A stretch of DNA of 64,000 nt from Acidobacteriota bacterium (GCA_033549365.1 JAWSUF010000006.1:1-64000), one strand, 5' to 3'. Counted from the stretch's first letter, positions 33,554-43,487 are shown. Program-made: numbers and translations. The notes: generated from the sequence alone by a model not told the origin.

Positions 33554-35580
33554 GGCGCCGGTGTCCTCTCGATGAGCAGATTGAGAAAGCCGTCGATCCG
33601 GCCCGCATATCCCGGAGGAACGAAAGCCGTCGATTCGGCGTCCACGACAAGACAGGGTCCGGGAAGACAATCCCCCGCCTGGAGAAGCGAACGGTCGTAG
33701 ACACAGGCGGAAAACGTCTTGTTATCGAAGTGTAAAGACGTCTTTCGAACGGCGGCGCTCCCGGGGATTCCACGATTTCTCATGCGTCTTCGGATCAGAC
33801 GCGGCTTGGGCGAGGAGGCCACGGCCTTAATGCGGATGTTGACGATCTCCACCAGGCGGTCCGGATGATGGTAGGCGTAGTGTTGCTGATGCAGGCGATG
33901 AAAGGCCTCGGACAGTCCGCAGCCGGGCTTTGAGACCGGATCCGGCACAAGATGGATTTCGTAGGATTGGCCGACATACCGGAGGTCGAAAGACCTCTTC
34001 ATCGTCACATCCCCGGACGAAAAGCCGTCGGCCGCCATGTCCGCCGCGGCTCTTCGCTCCAGTTTGTTAAAAAGGCGTTCCAACTCGACCGCCGTCACCC
34101 GGCTTTCCGGCTTGAGCAGCGAGGCGGAATAGTCCTTGATGGCGTCGGCCATGATCAGGCCGAAGGCGGACAGAACCCCGGCGAAGGGGGGAATGACGAC
34201 CCGGGGCATGCGAAGACGCTCCGCGATCTCGACGGCATGCATGCCTCCTGCGCCGCCGAATGAGAACAGGGAAAAATTTCTGGGATCGGTCCCGCGTTCG
34301 ATCGAAATCACTCGGATGGCCTTTTCCATGTTGGCGTTGGCGACGGCCACAATCCCCGAGGCGGTCTCCTTGACGTTTTTTCCGATTTTTCGGGCCAGGC
34401 GTTCGATCGCCATCCGGCTCCGGTCCGGATGAAGGGCCATGCGACCGCCCAGAAAAAAATCGGGGTCGAGACGGCCGAGGACAAGGTCGGCATCCGTTAC
34501 GGTGGGCTCTTCGCCCCGGCCGTAACAGGCGGGCCCAGGATCGGCTCCGGCGCTCTGAGGACCCACGCGGAGCGACCCGCCGCGGTCCCGATAGGCCAGA
34601 GAACCGCCCCCGGCCCCGACAGTGTGGATATCGATAACGGGCGTGCGCACGGCAAAGTCGCCGACACGGCATTCCTGAGCTCTTCGGATTCCACCCGCAA
34701 TCAGGGACACATCGGTTGATGTGCCGCCCATGTCGAAGCTGACGATATTCCGCCAACCGGCGGCGCGGGCGAGGTGATGGGCGCCCACGACGCCTCCGGC
34801 CGGTCCGGACAAAGCCGTGCGGATGGGCTCACGTCTCGCCCCGCTTACGGAGATGTACCCCTCATTGGACTGCATGATGCGCAAGGCGACGCCCCGGAGT
34901 TGTTTTTCGAGATCGGCCAGATAACGTTCCATGACGGGCATCAACCAGGCGTTGACCGCCGTGGCCAGCGTCCGTTCGTATTCCCGGTGTTCGGGAAGAA
35001 GCCGGCTGGAGATCGAGGCCGGAATTCCGGCCCGGCGCAGTTCCCGGGCCACGATGTTTTCGTGGGAGGCATTGGCATAGGCATGCAAGAGGGAAACGGC
35101 GGCGGCGTCGACCCGGAACTTCCGGATCCGCGCAACCAGTCGCTTCGCGTCCTTCGGATCGACGGCGGTTTCCACTTTTCCTCCCGCCAGGATCCGCTCC
35201 CGGAGACCGAAGCACAAACACGGTGCAACGGGAGAAAACCGCGGTTCGGGCTGGAGATCGTAAAGATTCCCGCGCGTCTGGCGGCCGACGGCCAGAAGAT
35301 CCTCGAAACCGGCCGTAACGATTAGAGCGATTCGGCCGCCCTTTTTTTCCAGGAGGGCGTTCGTGGCCACGGTCGTTCCGTGAACGACGAACAGGGATTC
35401 ATTGAGAATATCGCGAAGGCCTTCGACAACGGCCCGGGACGGGTTGCCGGGTGTGGAGAGGACCTTGCGGACGGAGAGAGTGCCGTTTTTCCAGATGACA
35501 AAATCTGTGAACGTGCCTCCCGTATCGATCCCGACACGCAGAGACGGGGCGGGAACCGGACGGGCGCCGCGTTTATTCAT
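33550..35580 (-). CDS. hyuA: Hydantoinase/5-oxoprolinase subunit A
   Basis: A 676-residue ATP-binding subunit with an actin/ASKHA-type fold. The phosphate-binding loop VGIDTGGTFTDFVIW is at residues about 16-30, and the second phosphate motif is SFDMGGTSTDVSLIAGG; FGGAGGMHA carries the adenosine-binding region. It works with HyuB. ATG 35580 follows the fmdB stop by 13 bases with no strong ribosome site. Next to a dipeptidase and RidA, a role in recycling cyclised amino acids (for example pyroglutamate from glutamine-rich peptides) is plausible but inferred. Confidence 0.88.
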   Translation of the reverse strand: MNKRGARPVPAPSLRVGIDTGGTFTDFVIWKNGTLSVRKVLSTPGNPSRAVVEGLRDILNESLFVVHGTTVATNALLEKKGGRIALIVTAGFEDLLAVGRQTRGNLYDLQPEPRFSPVAPCLCFGLRERILAGGKVETAVDPKDAKRLVARIRKFRVDAAAVSLLHAYANASHENIVARELRRAGIPASISSRLLPEHREYERTLATAVNAWLMPVMERYLADLEKQLRGVALRIMQSNEGYISVSGARREPIRTALSGPAGGVVGAHHLARAAGWRNIVSFDMGGTSTDVSLIAGGIRRAQECRVGDFAVRTPVIDIHTVGAGGGSLAYRDRGGSLRVGPQSAGADPGPACYGRGEEPTVTDADLVLGRLDPDFFLGGRMALHPDRSRMAIERLARKIGKNVKETASGIVAVANANMEKAIRVISIERGTDPRNFSLFSFGGAGGMHAVEIAERLRMPRVVIPPFAGVLSAFGLIMADAIKDYSASLLKPESRVTAVELERLFNKLERRAAADMAADGFSSGDVTMKRSFDLRYVGQSYEIHLVPDPVSKPGCGLSEAFHRLHQQHYAYHHPDRLVEIVNIRIKAVASSPKPRLIRRRMRNRGIPGSAAVRKTSLHFDNKTFSACVYDRSLLQAGDCLPGPCLVVDAESTAFVPPGYAGRIDGFLNLLIERTPAP

Positions 35581-35593
35581 GGGAATCGAGCGT

Positions 35594-35812
35594 TCAGCGG
35601 CAGGTCGAGCAGGAATGGGATGAGCAGGACGAACAGCTGCTTGAGGCGGCCTTGATGCGGCCGCCTCCGCCCCCGATGCCGAACGTCGAGGGCTTTTTTT
35701 CGACGTCCGCCGAGCCGCATTCCGAGCACGATACCCCGTGAACTCCGTTCAGGGAGACAATGCGTTCAAAAAGCGTCCCGCAGCTTCGGCAGAGAAACTC
35801 ATAAATCGGCAT
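35594..35812 (-). CDS. FmdB-type zinc-ribbon protein
   Basis: A 72-residue protein beginning MPIYEFLCRSCGTLFERIV, the hallmark of the FmdB/putative regulatory zinc-ribbon family. The pairs CRSC and CSEC should bind one zinc. After a Gly-rich linker comes a Ser/Cys/His tail (SSCSSCSSHSCSTC), common in this family and possibly another metal site. The molecular role is unknown. It lies five bases after ridA and 13 before hyuA, so it is part of the operon. Confidence 0.85.
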   Translation of the reverse strand: MPIYEFLCRSCGTLFERIVSLNGVHGVSCSECGSADVEKKPSTFGIGGGGGRIKAASSSCSSCSSHSCSTCR

Positions 35813-35817
35813 CAGCG

Positions 35818-36201
35818 TCAGGACTTGAGAACCGCAATCGCCTCGATTTCAACTTTGACGTCGCGCGGCAGGCGTGCGACCTGGACGGCGGCCCGGGCGG
35901 GGTAGGGCGGCTTGAAGAATTCGCCGTAAACGGCGTTCATGCGGGTGAAATCATTCATGTCTTCGAGAAAAACCGTCGCCTTCACGACCTCGGAGAAAGA
36001 CACGCCCGAAGCCTGGAGAACGGCGCCCAGATTTTGAAGAACAAGACGCGTCTGGTCCTCGATGCTCCCGGTGTTGAGGTCTCCCGTGGCCGGATCGATG
36101 GGGATTTGTCCCGAACAAAAGAGAAATCCGCCGGCCGCGACGCCTTGAGAATAGGGTCCGATGGCTTTCGGCGCCTTGTCCGTTTGGATGGCCTGTTTCA
36201 T
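35818..36201 (-). CDS. ridA: RidA family enamine/imine deaminase
   Basis: A 127-residue trimeric protein that hydrolyses reactive 2-aminoacrylate and related imines released by PLP enzymes. Signatures: [20 protein letters not shown], the conserved Arg in [12 protein letters not shown] and Glu in [12 protein letters not shown] chose ATG 36201 because AAGGAG is about seven bases upstream. The frame also starts at ATG 36288, two bases after the pepD stop, and that form would carry a plausible signal peptide ([17 protein letters not shown]), so an exported version cannot be excluded. Confidence 0.88.
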   Translation of the reverse strand: MKQAIQTDKAPKAIGPYSQGVAAGGFLFCSGQIPIDPATGDLNTGSIEDQTRLVLQNLGAVLQASGVSFSEVVKATVFLEDMNDFTRMNAVYGEFFKPPYPARAAVQVARLPRDVKVEIEAIAVLKS

Positions 36202-36290
36202 ATCTTGGCTCCTTGTCGTCTTGGGAAAAATTCCGGCGGCCAGAACCCCCAGAAATCCCAGGGCGAAAAAAACTTTTCGTCTTTCCATGC

Positions 36291-37745
36291 CTATTTCAGC
36301 GCCGCCAACGCTTCAACGATGAACTTCCAGAATTTTTCCACCGACCGGATGTGGACCTTTTCGTCCGGGGAGTGCGGATTGCGCATGGTGGGGCCGAAGG
36401 AAATCATGTCCATGCCGGGATGCTTTTCGCCGATGATCCCGCACTCCAGACCGGCATGCACGGCGGCGACGCCGGCTTGCTTTCCGAAAGTCTTGGCATA
36501 AACCTCACGAAGAGTCTTCAACAGGGGAGAGTCGAGTTTGGGCATCCAGCCGGGGTAGCCGTCAGGCTGATGGGTCTTGGCGCCGGCCAGCTCACAGGCC
36601 GCCCGTATGGTCAAACGGGCGGCGGCCAGAGCGGATGCGATGGAGCTTCTCGAGCTGCAGACAATCTGGATGCGCGACTTCGTTGTCCTGACGATGGCCA
36701 GGTTCGTCGATGTCTCGACGAGATCCTTCATTTCGGGATGCATGGCCAGAACCCCGTGGGGAAGAGCCAGCAGAAGGTGCACCAGGGCCGACTGGGATTC
36801 CGAGGTCAGGGGAGCCTCCCGGATATCCGGATTCTTCTTCAAAGACCAGGCGGCTTCGGTTTCCACGGCCTTGTATTCCGTTTGAATATCGGCAAACGTC
36901 TTCTTGAAAAATGCCGTCAGCTTTTTGAGCTGGGCGGGAGGGATCTTCAAATCAGCCCAGGCTTCGCGGGCGATGGCGTTGCGCTTGCTTCCGGCTTCGA
37001 AAGATACGATTTCGAAACGGAACTCCAGAAGGGCCAAACCCAGCATCCGGGCCAGAAGCTTGATGGCGTTCCCGCGGCCCTGATTGATGTCGAGCCCGGA
37101 GTGCCCGCCCCGGAACCCCGTCAGCTTGAGCCGGTGAACATCCCGGGACGCCGCACTTTTTCTTTTGATCGGCAGGAAAATCTCGGTGTCCGCTCCGCCG
37201 GCGCAGCCGATGGTGAAAACGCCTTCGTCTTCACTGTCCAGATTGAACAGCTTCTTGCCCTTCAACCATCCTTTTTTGATACGGGTCGCCCCGGTCAATC
37301 CGGTCTCTTCATCCACCGTAAAGAGGAACTCGAGCGGAGGGTGCTTCAGGTCGTCGGATTCCATGACGGCCAGGGCGGCGGCCAGTCCGATGCCGTTGTC
37401 GGCGCCTAGCGTTGTGCCTTCGGCCTTGACCCATTCGCCCTCGACATAAGCCCGGATCGGGTCTTTGGCGAAGTCGTGAACCGTGTCCGAATTTTTCTCA
37501 CCCACCATATCCAGGTGGCCCTGGAGAATCACGCCCTCGGCATTTTCGTAACCGGGCGACGCTTTTTTCTCGACGACGATGTTGCCCACCTTGTCCCGGC
37601 GGGCGGATAAATTGTGGGCGGCCGCAACGGAGAGGACGTAATCTCCAAGTTTTTTTTCGTTACCGGAGCAGTGAGGAATCTCCAGAATCTTTTCGAAATG
37701 TTTCCATAAATGGGAGGGTTTCAGATCGTTCAGACGCGTCGTCAT
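36291..37745 (-). CDS. pepD: Aminoacyl-histidine dipeptidase / beta-Ala-His dipeptidase (PepD, M20C)
   Basis: A 484-residue cytosolic zinc dipeptidase with broad specificity, including carnosine-like and Xaa-His dipeptides. Metal ligands and motifs: [35 protein letters not shown] and the C-terminal [10 protein letters not shown]. The lid-domain segment [20 protein letters not shown] is characteristic. ATG 37745 is chosen, with AAAGGAG six bases before it, over TTG 37751. It heads the operon leading to ridA, fmdB and hyuAB, which fits peptide and amino-acid catabolism. Confidence 0.93.
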   Translation of the reverse strand: MTTRLNDLKPSHLWKHFEKILEIPHCSGNEKKLGDYVLSVAAAHNLSARRDKVGNIVVEKKASPGYENAEGVILQGHLDMVGEKNSDTVHDFAKDPIRAYVEGEWVKAEGTTLGADNGIGLAAALAVMESDDLKHPPLEFLFTVDEETGLTGATRIKKGWLKGKKLFNLDSEDEGVFTIGCAGGADTEIFLPIKRKSAASRDVHRLKLTGFRGGHSGLDINQGRGNAIKLLARMLGLALLEFRFEIVSFEAGSKRNAIAREAWADLKIPPAQLKKLTAFFKKTFADIQTEYKAVETEAAWSLKKNPDIREAPLTSESQSALVHLLLALPHGVLAMHPEMKDLVETSTNLAIVRTTKSRIQIVCSSRSSIASALAAARLTIRAACELAGAKTHQPDGYPGWMPKLDSPLLKTLREVYAKTFGKQAGVAAVHAGLECGIIGEKHPGMDMISFGPTMRNPHSPDEKVHIRSVEKFWKFIVEALAALK

Positions 37746-37767
37746 GAACAACTCCTTTCGCGGATTT

Positions 37768-37787
37768 TTCAGGCCGAAGGGCCTGAA
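37768..37787 (-). promoter_or_regulatory. Eight-pair hairpin in the pepD upstream region
   Basis: TTCAGGCC (37768-37775) pairs with GGCCTGAA (37780-37787). It lies at or just after the predicted pepD transcription start, between promoter and ribosome site. It could be an operator or leader structure; a terminator is unlikely because the T-run lies on the wrong side for either gene. Confidence 0.4.
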
Positions 37788-37789
37788 TC

Positions 37790-37818
37790 ATCATGCCACA
37801 AAAAACACATGGATTCAA
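37790..37818 (-). promoter_or_regulatory. Possible promoter of the pepD operon
   Basis: Read on the minus strand: TTGAAT (37813-37818), 17 bp, CATGAT (37790-37795). It lies within the 99-bp region shared with the divergent zinc-transport operon. Confidence 0.4.
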
Positions 37819-37832
37819 TACGGGTCTTGAAT

Positions 37833-37838
37833 TATAAT
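37833..37838 (+). promoter_or_regulatory. -10 element of the zinc-transport operon, suggesting a leaderless message
   Basis: A perfect TATAAT ends six bases before ATG 37845, so transcription should begin at or very near the start codon. There is no Shine-Dalgarno sequence. The -35 region at 17 bp is not recognisable. The element is part of the palindrome ATTATAAT and so reads TATAAT on both strands. Confidence 0.5.
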
Positions 37839-37844
37839 GCCGTC

Positions 37845-38783
37845 ATGAGAAAACTCCCTCTCCGGAAACAAACGGCCGCCGGGATCCTTCTGGCATCAGG
37901 GTTTCTGATTCAGGGACTCGCCGCCGCCGAACTCAAAATTACGGCGACGATTTTTCCGCTGTACGAGTTCGCCTCCGTCGTGGCCGGAGACCGGGCCGAG
38001 GTTCATCTCCTTCTCCCTCCCGGGGCGGATATTCATGTCTGGCGTCCCAAACCCGGCGACCTGCTGAATCTTTCCAAAAGCGATCTCCTCGTCTCCGTCG
38101 GCCGCGACCTCGAACCCTGGGTTCGGGATCTCACAGCCGGCTCGATTGCAAAAAACCTCCGGGTCTTCGAAGCCGCCCGGGGCCTGCCGCTGATCCGGGC
38201 GGATCATGATCACGACGACCACGGCCATGGCCATGATCACGGACATGGAGAGAGATATGATCCTCATGTCTGGCTCGACCTGGATCTGGATGTCCGGATT
38301 GTGGAAGCCCTGGCCCGGGAATTGTCGGCTCTCTCTCCTGCCGACGCCGGCGTTTTTTCGTCCAATGCCGAAACATACATCCGGAAGCTTCGGAATCTTG
38401 ACGAGCGATATGTTGAGACACTGGCCTCCTGCCGGCAACGCCTTCTGGTGGTCGCCGGCCATGCGGCTTTCGGTTACCTGGCCCGGAGATACGGATTGGA
38501 ACAGGTGTCGCTCTACGGGCTCAGCCCGGATGCTCAAGCCACCCCGAAAAAGATGATTGAAATCGTCGAGTTCGTCAGAAAGCGCGGCGTCTCCGCCGTC
38601 TTCACGGAAACCGCGGTTTCCGGCGCCCTGGCCGAAACCCTGTCGCGGGAAACCGGCGCCAAGCTTCTGTTTTTGAACCCGGGTGCCGCCCTCACCCGAA
38701 GCCAGATATCCCAAGGCGCAACGTTTCTAACTTTGATGGAAGACAATCTCAGGACTCTTGCGGATGGACTCGACTGCCGCTGA
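37845..38783 (+). CDS. znuA: Zinc ABC transporter, substrate-binding protein (ZnuA-like)
   Basis: A 312-residue exported metal-binding protein with a signal peptide (KQTAAGILLASGFLIQGLAAA). Metal ligands fit the cluster A-I family: His in GADIHVWRPKPGD, His in YDPHVWLDL and His in VAGHAAFGYLA, plus a terminal acidic residue. A His/Asp-rich loop at about residues 122-142 (DHDHDDHGHGHDHGHGE) is typical of zinc rather than manganese binders. I chose ATG 37845 from homology and the TATAAT just upstream. The gene overlaps znuC by 20 bases. Confidence 0.88.
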   Translation: MRKLPLRKQTAAGILLASGFLIQGLAAAELKITATIFPLYEFASVVAGDRAEVHLLLPPGADIHVWRPKPGDLLNLSKSDLLVSVGRDLEPWVRDLTAGSIAKNLRVFEAARGLPLIRADHDHDDHGHGHDHGHGERYDPHVWLDLDLDVRIVEALARELSALSPADAGVFSSNAETYIRKLRNLDERYVETLASCRQRLLVVAGHAAFGYLARRYGLEQVSLYGLSPDAQATPKKMIEIVEFVRKRGVSAVFTETAVSGALAETLSRETGAKLLFLNPGAALTRSQISQGATFLTLMEDNLRTLADGLDCR

Positions 38784-39531
38784 ATCGGACATCCTTGTCT
38801 CCGTACAAGACGTCTCGTTTTCTTACTCTTCGTTTCCCGTTCTTGAGGACATCCATCTGGATGTTCTACGGGGCCATTTTCTCGCCGTCCTCGGCCCCAA
38901 CGGCTCCGGCAAGACAACCCTGATCAAACTCATTCTGGGGCTCCTGAAGCCGGACTCGGGCCGCGTCCTCGTCATGGGCCGGCCCATCGAATCTTTGAAG
39001 GACAGAGGCCGCATCGGATATGTCCCTCAGAAAGCCACCCACATCGATACTTATTTTCCCGCTTCAGCCGCGGAGGTCGTGGATATGGCCTTGAAATCGA
39101 CGGCCGGAACCGTCGGCCGGATCGCCGGCGTCCGGTCCGGAGCCGTCCGGGAGGCCTTGGACCGGGTAGGTATGGCCGATTTTGCCGGCCGGAGGATCGG
39201 AGACATGTCGGGAGGACAACAGCAAAGGGTTTTTATCGCCCGGGCTCTTGTCACGCGGCCCGACATCCTTTTTCTGGACGAGCCGACCGGAGGCGTGGAC
39301 GCCGGGACCCAGACCCATTTCTACGAAACGCTCGGCGATCTCAACAAGTCGGAGAATTTGACCATCGTCATTGTGACTCACGACATCGGAATCGTCAACA
39401 AACATGTCAATACCGTGGCCTGCTTGAACCGGACTCTTGTTTACCACGGCACACACGAGGAGTTCTGCCGTTCGGAAACGCTCGGCCAGTTTCTCAAGGG
39501 GGGGCATCATCTTGTCGCCCACGAGCATTAA
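38764..39531 (+). CDS. znuC: Zinc ABC transporter, ATP-binding protein (ZnuC-like)
   Basis: A 255-residue ATPase with Walker A GPNGSGKTT, Q-loop region GYVPQKATH, signature MSGGQQQRVFIARAL, Walker B ILFLDEP and H-loop VTHD. It energises uptake through the permease encoded next. ATG 38764 overlaps the end of znuA by 20 bases; a TTG two codons earlier is possible. The C-terminus ends GGHHLVAHEH, rich in His, which may add a metal-sensing or binding feature (inference). Confidence 0.9.
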   Translation: MDSTAAESDILVSVQDVSFSYSSFPVLEDIHLDVLRGHFLAVLGPNGSGKTTLIKLILGLLKPDSGRVLVMGRPIESLKDRGRIGYVPQKATHIDTYFPASAAEVVDMALKSTAGTVGRIAGVRSGAVREALDRVGMADFAGRRIGDMSGGQQQRVFIARALVTRPDILFLDEPTGGVDAGTQTHFYETLGDLNKSENLTIVIVTHDIGIVNKHVNTVACLNRTLVYHGTHEEFCRSETLGQFLKGGHHLVAHEH

Positions 39532-39543
39532 AAGGATGTGACG

Positions 39544-40347
39544 ATGGAGGCGTTTTTCGAGTACGGGTTTCTTCAGCGGGCGCTTCTGGCCGGAATCTTC
39601 ATCGGTCTGGCCTGTGCCCTGCTGGGGCTGTTTCTGGTGCTCCGCAAGGATGCCATGGTCGGACATGGATTGTCCCATCTGGCCTTTGCCGGCGTCGCCG
39701 TCGGTCTGTTTCTCAGCCTCCCTCCTTTGGCGGCGGCCCTGGCCGTCTGCGTGCTGACCGCTTTGATCATCATGAAAATCAAGTCCGTAGCCGGCCTGCA
39801 CGGCGACACGGCCATCGGCATTTTCAGCAGCGTGGGACTTGCGGCGGGAATTCTGCTTGTTTCCCTGGCCCGGAATTTCAATGTCGATCTCATGGGTTAT
39901 CTTTTCGGCGAAATTCTGGCCGTCACGCATTTCGAAGTCTGGCTGTCCGTGGGACTGGCGGGAGGCGTGCTCGCGGCCCTGCTGCTCAATTACTCCCGGC
40001 TTCTCTATATGACATTCGACAGGGAATCCGCTCAGGCTGCGGGCGTCAAGGTTCAGAGGCTGGAGACTCTACTCACCGTTCTCACGGCCGTGACGATCGT
40101 TCTGGGAATGAAGGTGGTCGGGATCATGCTTGTCGCCGCACTGCTGGTCATTCCGGCGGCCGGCGGGCTTCAGGTCGCCCGAAATTTCCGGATGGCCATG
40201 GCCGTCTCCGCGGCCGCGGCCGTCGTCTCCATCGCCGCGGGAATGGCGGCCGCCCTGGAATTCAATATCCCCGCTTCAGCGGCCATCGTTCTGATCTCCT
40301 TCGCGGTTTTTATCGGACTCCTGATTCTCGGAAAAATCAGGAAGTGA
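39544..40347 (+). CDS. znuB: Zinc ABC transporter, permease (ZnuB-like)
   Basis: A 267-residue integral membrane protein of the ABC-3 family with about eight to nine membrane segments. Family motifs include LVLRKDAMVGHGLSHLAFAG near residue 34 and GMKVVGIMLVAALLVIPAA in the second half. ATG 39544 has AAAGGA eight bases upstream; GTG 39538 is an alternative. It is the last gene of znuACB. Its 3' end overlaps the convergent FTCD gene by 11 bases. Confidence 0.9.
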   Translation: MEAFFEYGFLQRALLAGIFIGLACALLGLFLVLRKDAMVGHGLSHLAFAGVAVGLFLSLPPLAAALAVCVLTALIIMKIKSVAGLHGDTAIGIFSSVGLAAGILLVSLARNFNVDLMGYLFGEILAVTHFEVWLSVGLAGGVLAALLLNYSRLLYMTFDRESAQAAGVKVQRLETLLTVLTAVTIVLGMKVVGIMLVAALLVIPAAGGLQVARNFRMAMAVSAAAAVVSIAAGMAAALEFNIPASAAIVLISFAVFIGLLILGKIRK

Positions 40348-42028
40348 GATCGGGCTTGGGCTCGAGATCCTTTTCCATGCGTCGTTGAAGCGTCGCACCC
40401 ATGCGCAAGGCCTTCCGTTTCAGAGTGGCGGCCCGGCGGACCGTTTTTCGCCGGAACTTTTCGTCTTGGATCTGGGGCAGGTTGATGCGGACGTTGTAAT
40501 AGGCGCCTACGGCCGCTGTCTGGGCCGCAAGGCCCGCAACCCCCGCGTCGCTGAGAGAATTCCTGTTTCCTTTGTCCGCCGCGACGGCCGCCAATTTCAG
40601 AAGCTCCACGGCCATCTCCAGGACGCGCAGGGGAACCTCCGTGGCTTCACGCGTGGCTTCCTCGACGGCTCGGTCCCGCTCTTCAGCCTGCTCGGCGGAG
40701 CCTTTGGGCAGCTTGACGGCCTCCATGACCTTGTTGAAAGCCCGGGTATCGTCATCCACGGCCTTGAGCATGCGGTCCTTGAGATCCTGTGACTTCAGGG
40801 AAACGGTTTTCATGTCGTCGAGAACGGAAAGATACTCCTTCTTGCCGTAGGTGAGATTGGCCACCATGGCGGACAATGCCCCGGAAAGCACGCCGCAAAG
40901 GGCGGCCGCGCTGCCTCCGCCCGGGGCGGGGGAGTCCATGGACAGCTCATTCGCGAATTCCTTCAACGTCATGTCTTTCAGGGCGGGTCCCTGGTCCCGG
41001 AACCAATTCTCGATAATTTTCTTATCCGGCTCGAAAGGGCTGAGGTCCGAAAGCCCGAGAGAAAGAACGGCCGTTCGAATCAGCTCATCTTCCGGAACTC
41101 CGGGACTTTTTCCCTGTTTCTCCAGGTAATAACGGCCGGCTCCAAGGAGCGCGTCCTTGGGAATGAGGCCGACGAGTTCGCTTCCGGTCACGCGAAGGCC
41201 GAGCTTTTCCGCCTCCCGCACCACGTCATCAAAAACGATATGGGGCGGCGTGATTTTATAATTCGTGAAATTGATCGAGACTTGAGCGATCCCGTAATCG
41301 TCGATATACCAGCCGACGGCCTTGACGGCCTGAAACTTGCCGGGGATCTTCACCGCGGTTCCATCGGCCTTCCGGATGATGCGGCCGTCCTTGTCGCGTT
41401 TGGCCCGGCCTCCCTCACGGATATTCAAGGCGATCTCCTGGGCCAGGCGCCGCTCCCGCGTATTGAGATTGATGTTGTAGGCGATGAGAAACTCCCGGGC
41501 GCCGATGACCGTCGCCCCGCTTTTCGGATTGAAAACGGGACGGCCGAAATCCGGAGCCCAATCGGTCCGTCCGAGTTTTTCCGCTAACCCTTCGTATTCG
41601 CCGGCCCGGATGGAGGCCAGGTTTCTGCGTTCCGGCCGCCGGGCGGCTTCTTCGTAGAGATAGACGGGGATATCCAATTCGGAGGCCACGCGGGCGCCGA
41701 GTTCTTCAGCCAAACGGACGCAGTCCGACATCTCGACACCCGTCACCGGGACAAAAGGACAGACATCGGTCGCGCCGATGCGACTGTGAGCGCCTTTATG
41801 TGTTCTCATGTCGAGGATCTCGGCGGCTTTGCGGACGGCCCGGAATGCGGCCTCTCCGGCGCTCTCCGGAGTGCCGACGAAGGTTACGACCGTCCGATTC
41901 GTGGCTTCACCCGGATCGACGTCAAGAAGCTTGACTCCCGCAGTGGCTTCAATCTCGCGGACAATGGCCTGGATCTTGGCGGAATCGCGACCTTCGCTGA
42001 AATTGGGAACGCATTCGACAAGTTTCAT
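40337..42028 (-). CDS. ftcD: Bifunctional glutamate formimidoyltransferase / formimidoyltetrahydrofolate cyclodeaminase
   Basis: A 563-residue fusion. The N-terminal transferase (about 1-330) has VECVPNFSEGRD, THKGAHSRIGATDVCPFVPV with the catalytic His, and moves the formimino group from formiminoglutamate to tetrahydrofolate. The C-terminal cyclodeaminase (about 350-560) has SPAPGGGSAAALCGVLSGAL and releases ammonia to give methenyl-THF. This links histidine breakdown to folate. No other hut genes are nearby. The start overlaps the upstream M16 stop as ATGA, with AAAGGAG in front. It is the last gene of a three-gene minus-strand unit with two M16-like proteins. Confidence 0.95.
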   Translation of the reverse strand: MKLVECVPNFSEGRDSAKIQAIVREIEATAGVKLLDVDPGEATNRTVVTFVGTPESAGEAAFRAVRKAAEILDMRTHKGAHSRIGATDVCPFVPVTGVEMSDCVRLAEELGARVASELDIPVYLYEEAARRPERRNLASIRAGEYEGLAEKLGRTDWAPDFGRPVFNPKSGATVIGAREFLIAYNINLNTRERRLAQEIALNIREGGRAKRDKDGRIIRKADGTAVKIPGKFQAVKAVGWYIDDYGIAQVSINFTNYKITPPHIVFDDVVREAEKLGLRVTGSELVGLIPKDALLGAGRYYLEKQGKSPGVPEDELIRTAVLSLGLSDLSPFEPDKKIIENWFRDQGPALKDMTLKEFANELSMDSPAPGGGSAAALCGVLSGALSAMVANLTYGKKEYLSVLDDMKTVSLKSQDLKDRMLKAVDDDTRAFNKVMEAVKLPKGSAEQAEERDRAVEEATREATEVPLRVLEMAVELLKLAAVAADKGNRNSLSDAGVAGLAAQTAAVGAYYNVRINLPQIQDEKFRRKTVRRAATLKRKALRMGATLQRRMEKDLEPKPDLTS

Positions 42029-43487
42029 TTTTCGACTCCTTTGACAATGGTGGATCTGAGAGTGCCCTTGGCGTCATAGATCTGCACAACCTCGAAGTTT
42101 CTCAGGGTGTCCACGATCCTATCCCGGCTTCCGGCGATCACGGCGATCGGCGGAAGTTGGAGATAATTCCGGGCGACGTCGCGGACGGCGTTCAGGTTCA
42201 CCCGCCTCATTCCGTCGTAGTAACGGTTCCAATGGTCCTCGCCGAGATTGAAAAGGGCCATGAGAGCGGCCCGGCGGGAGACGTTTTCCAGGGACTCGAT
42301 GCGGAGGGGAAAATTCCCGATGAGAAATGCTTTGGCCTGTTCGATATCGAAGGGCGTGACGGTTTCGTCGACCGCGGCCTGAAGTTCCTGCAGGATTTCC
42401 CGCAAGGCCGGCGATGCCGCATCCGGGATGATGCGGGCCCGGGTTCTGAAGACACCGCAGGTCCTGAAAAATTCCGTTTCGCTGAAGGCGTAGTAGGCGT
42501 ATTGATTGGTTTCGCGGAGATTCAGAAACAGGCGGCTTCCCGTCGTTCCGCCCAGAACATGATTGAGGACCAGAAACGGGAAGAGATCGGCGCCCGTCGG
42601 CGGCATGATGACGTTCGCGGTGGAAATCACGGCATCCCGCGACCGGGGGACATCGATGAAAGCCACACGGAGTTTTTTGTTCGGCGGCGGAGGCGGAATG
42701 AAGTCTCTTTCAATTTTGCGGGATGCCCAGGTGTTGAGATGATGGCTGACTTTGCGTGAGGCCAGGCCGAGATTCAAATTTCCGGTCAAAACAAGAATGG
42801 CATTGTTGGGCTTGTAAAAGTTCTCGAAAAACGCCGCGATATCCTTTTGGCCGATCGCGGTCAGGGCATCCTCAGAATAGGCGATTTTGGCATAGGGATG
42901 GTCTTCGAAGAGAAGACGGAACATATGGCGGTTGGCGACAAATTCGGGGTCCCGGCTTTTTTCCACGAGCTCGTAATACATGGCCTTCTTGGCCGACTCC
43001 ACCTCCCGGGCGGAAAACGACGCCTGAAGAAGCAGTGTTTTCAACAATTCCAGGGCGTCGTCAAGGTGCTCTTCGAGAAATGTCATGGAAAAGGACGAAT
43101 AATCCATATGCGCGGAAGCCTGAAAAACCGCACCGAGCCCCTCAATGCGCTCCTCGATGTCGGCTGCGGAGAGCGCAGCCGTCCCCCTGTTCAAAAGAGC
43201 CGCCGTCAAAGCGGCGACACCGGGGCGGTTTTCGGGGGAGTCGACTTCTCCGGCCTGAATGATGAGGCGCAGGTGCATAAACGAGCTGCGCGGGCGTGGG
43301 ACGACCGCAAGCTGAAGACCGTTGGACAGGGTGTGACGTTCGATCGGAGGCAGGCGAAGTTCGGGCAGCGGTTCGGGTGCCGGAGGGGATTTACGGAATC
43401 GCTCCTGACCGGCGGCGTCGGTGCCCCCGATCAACAGGATGAAGAACAGGCATGCCGCGGCGGTTTTCACGAAGGGCTGGGAACGCA

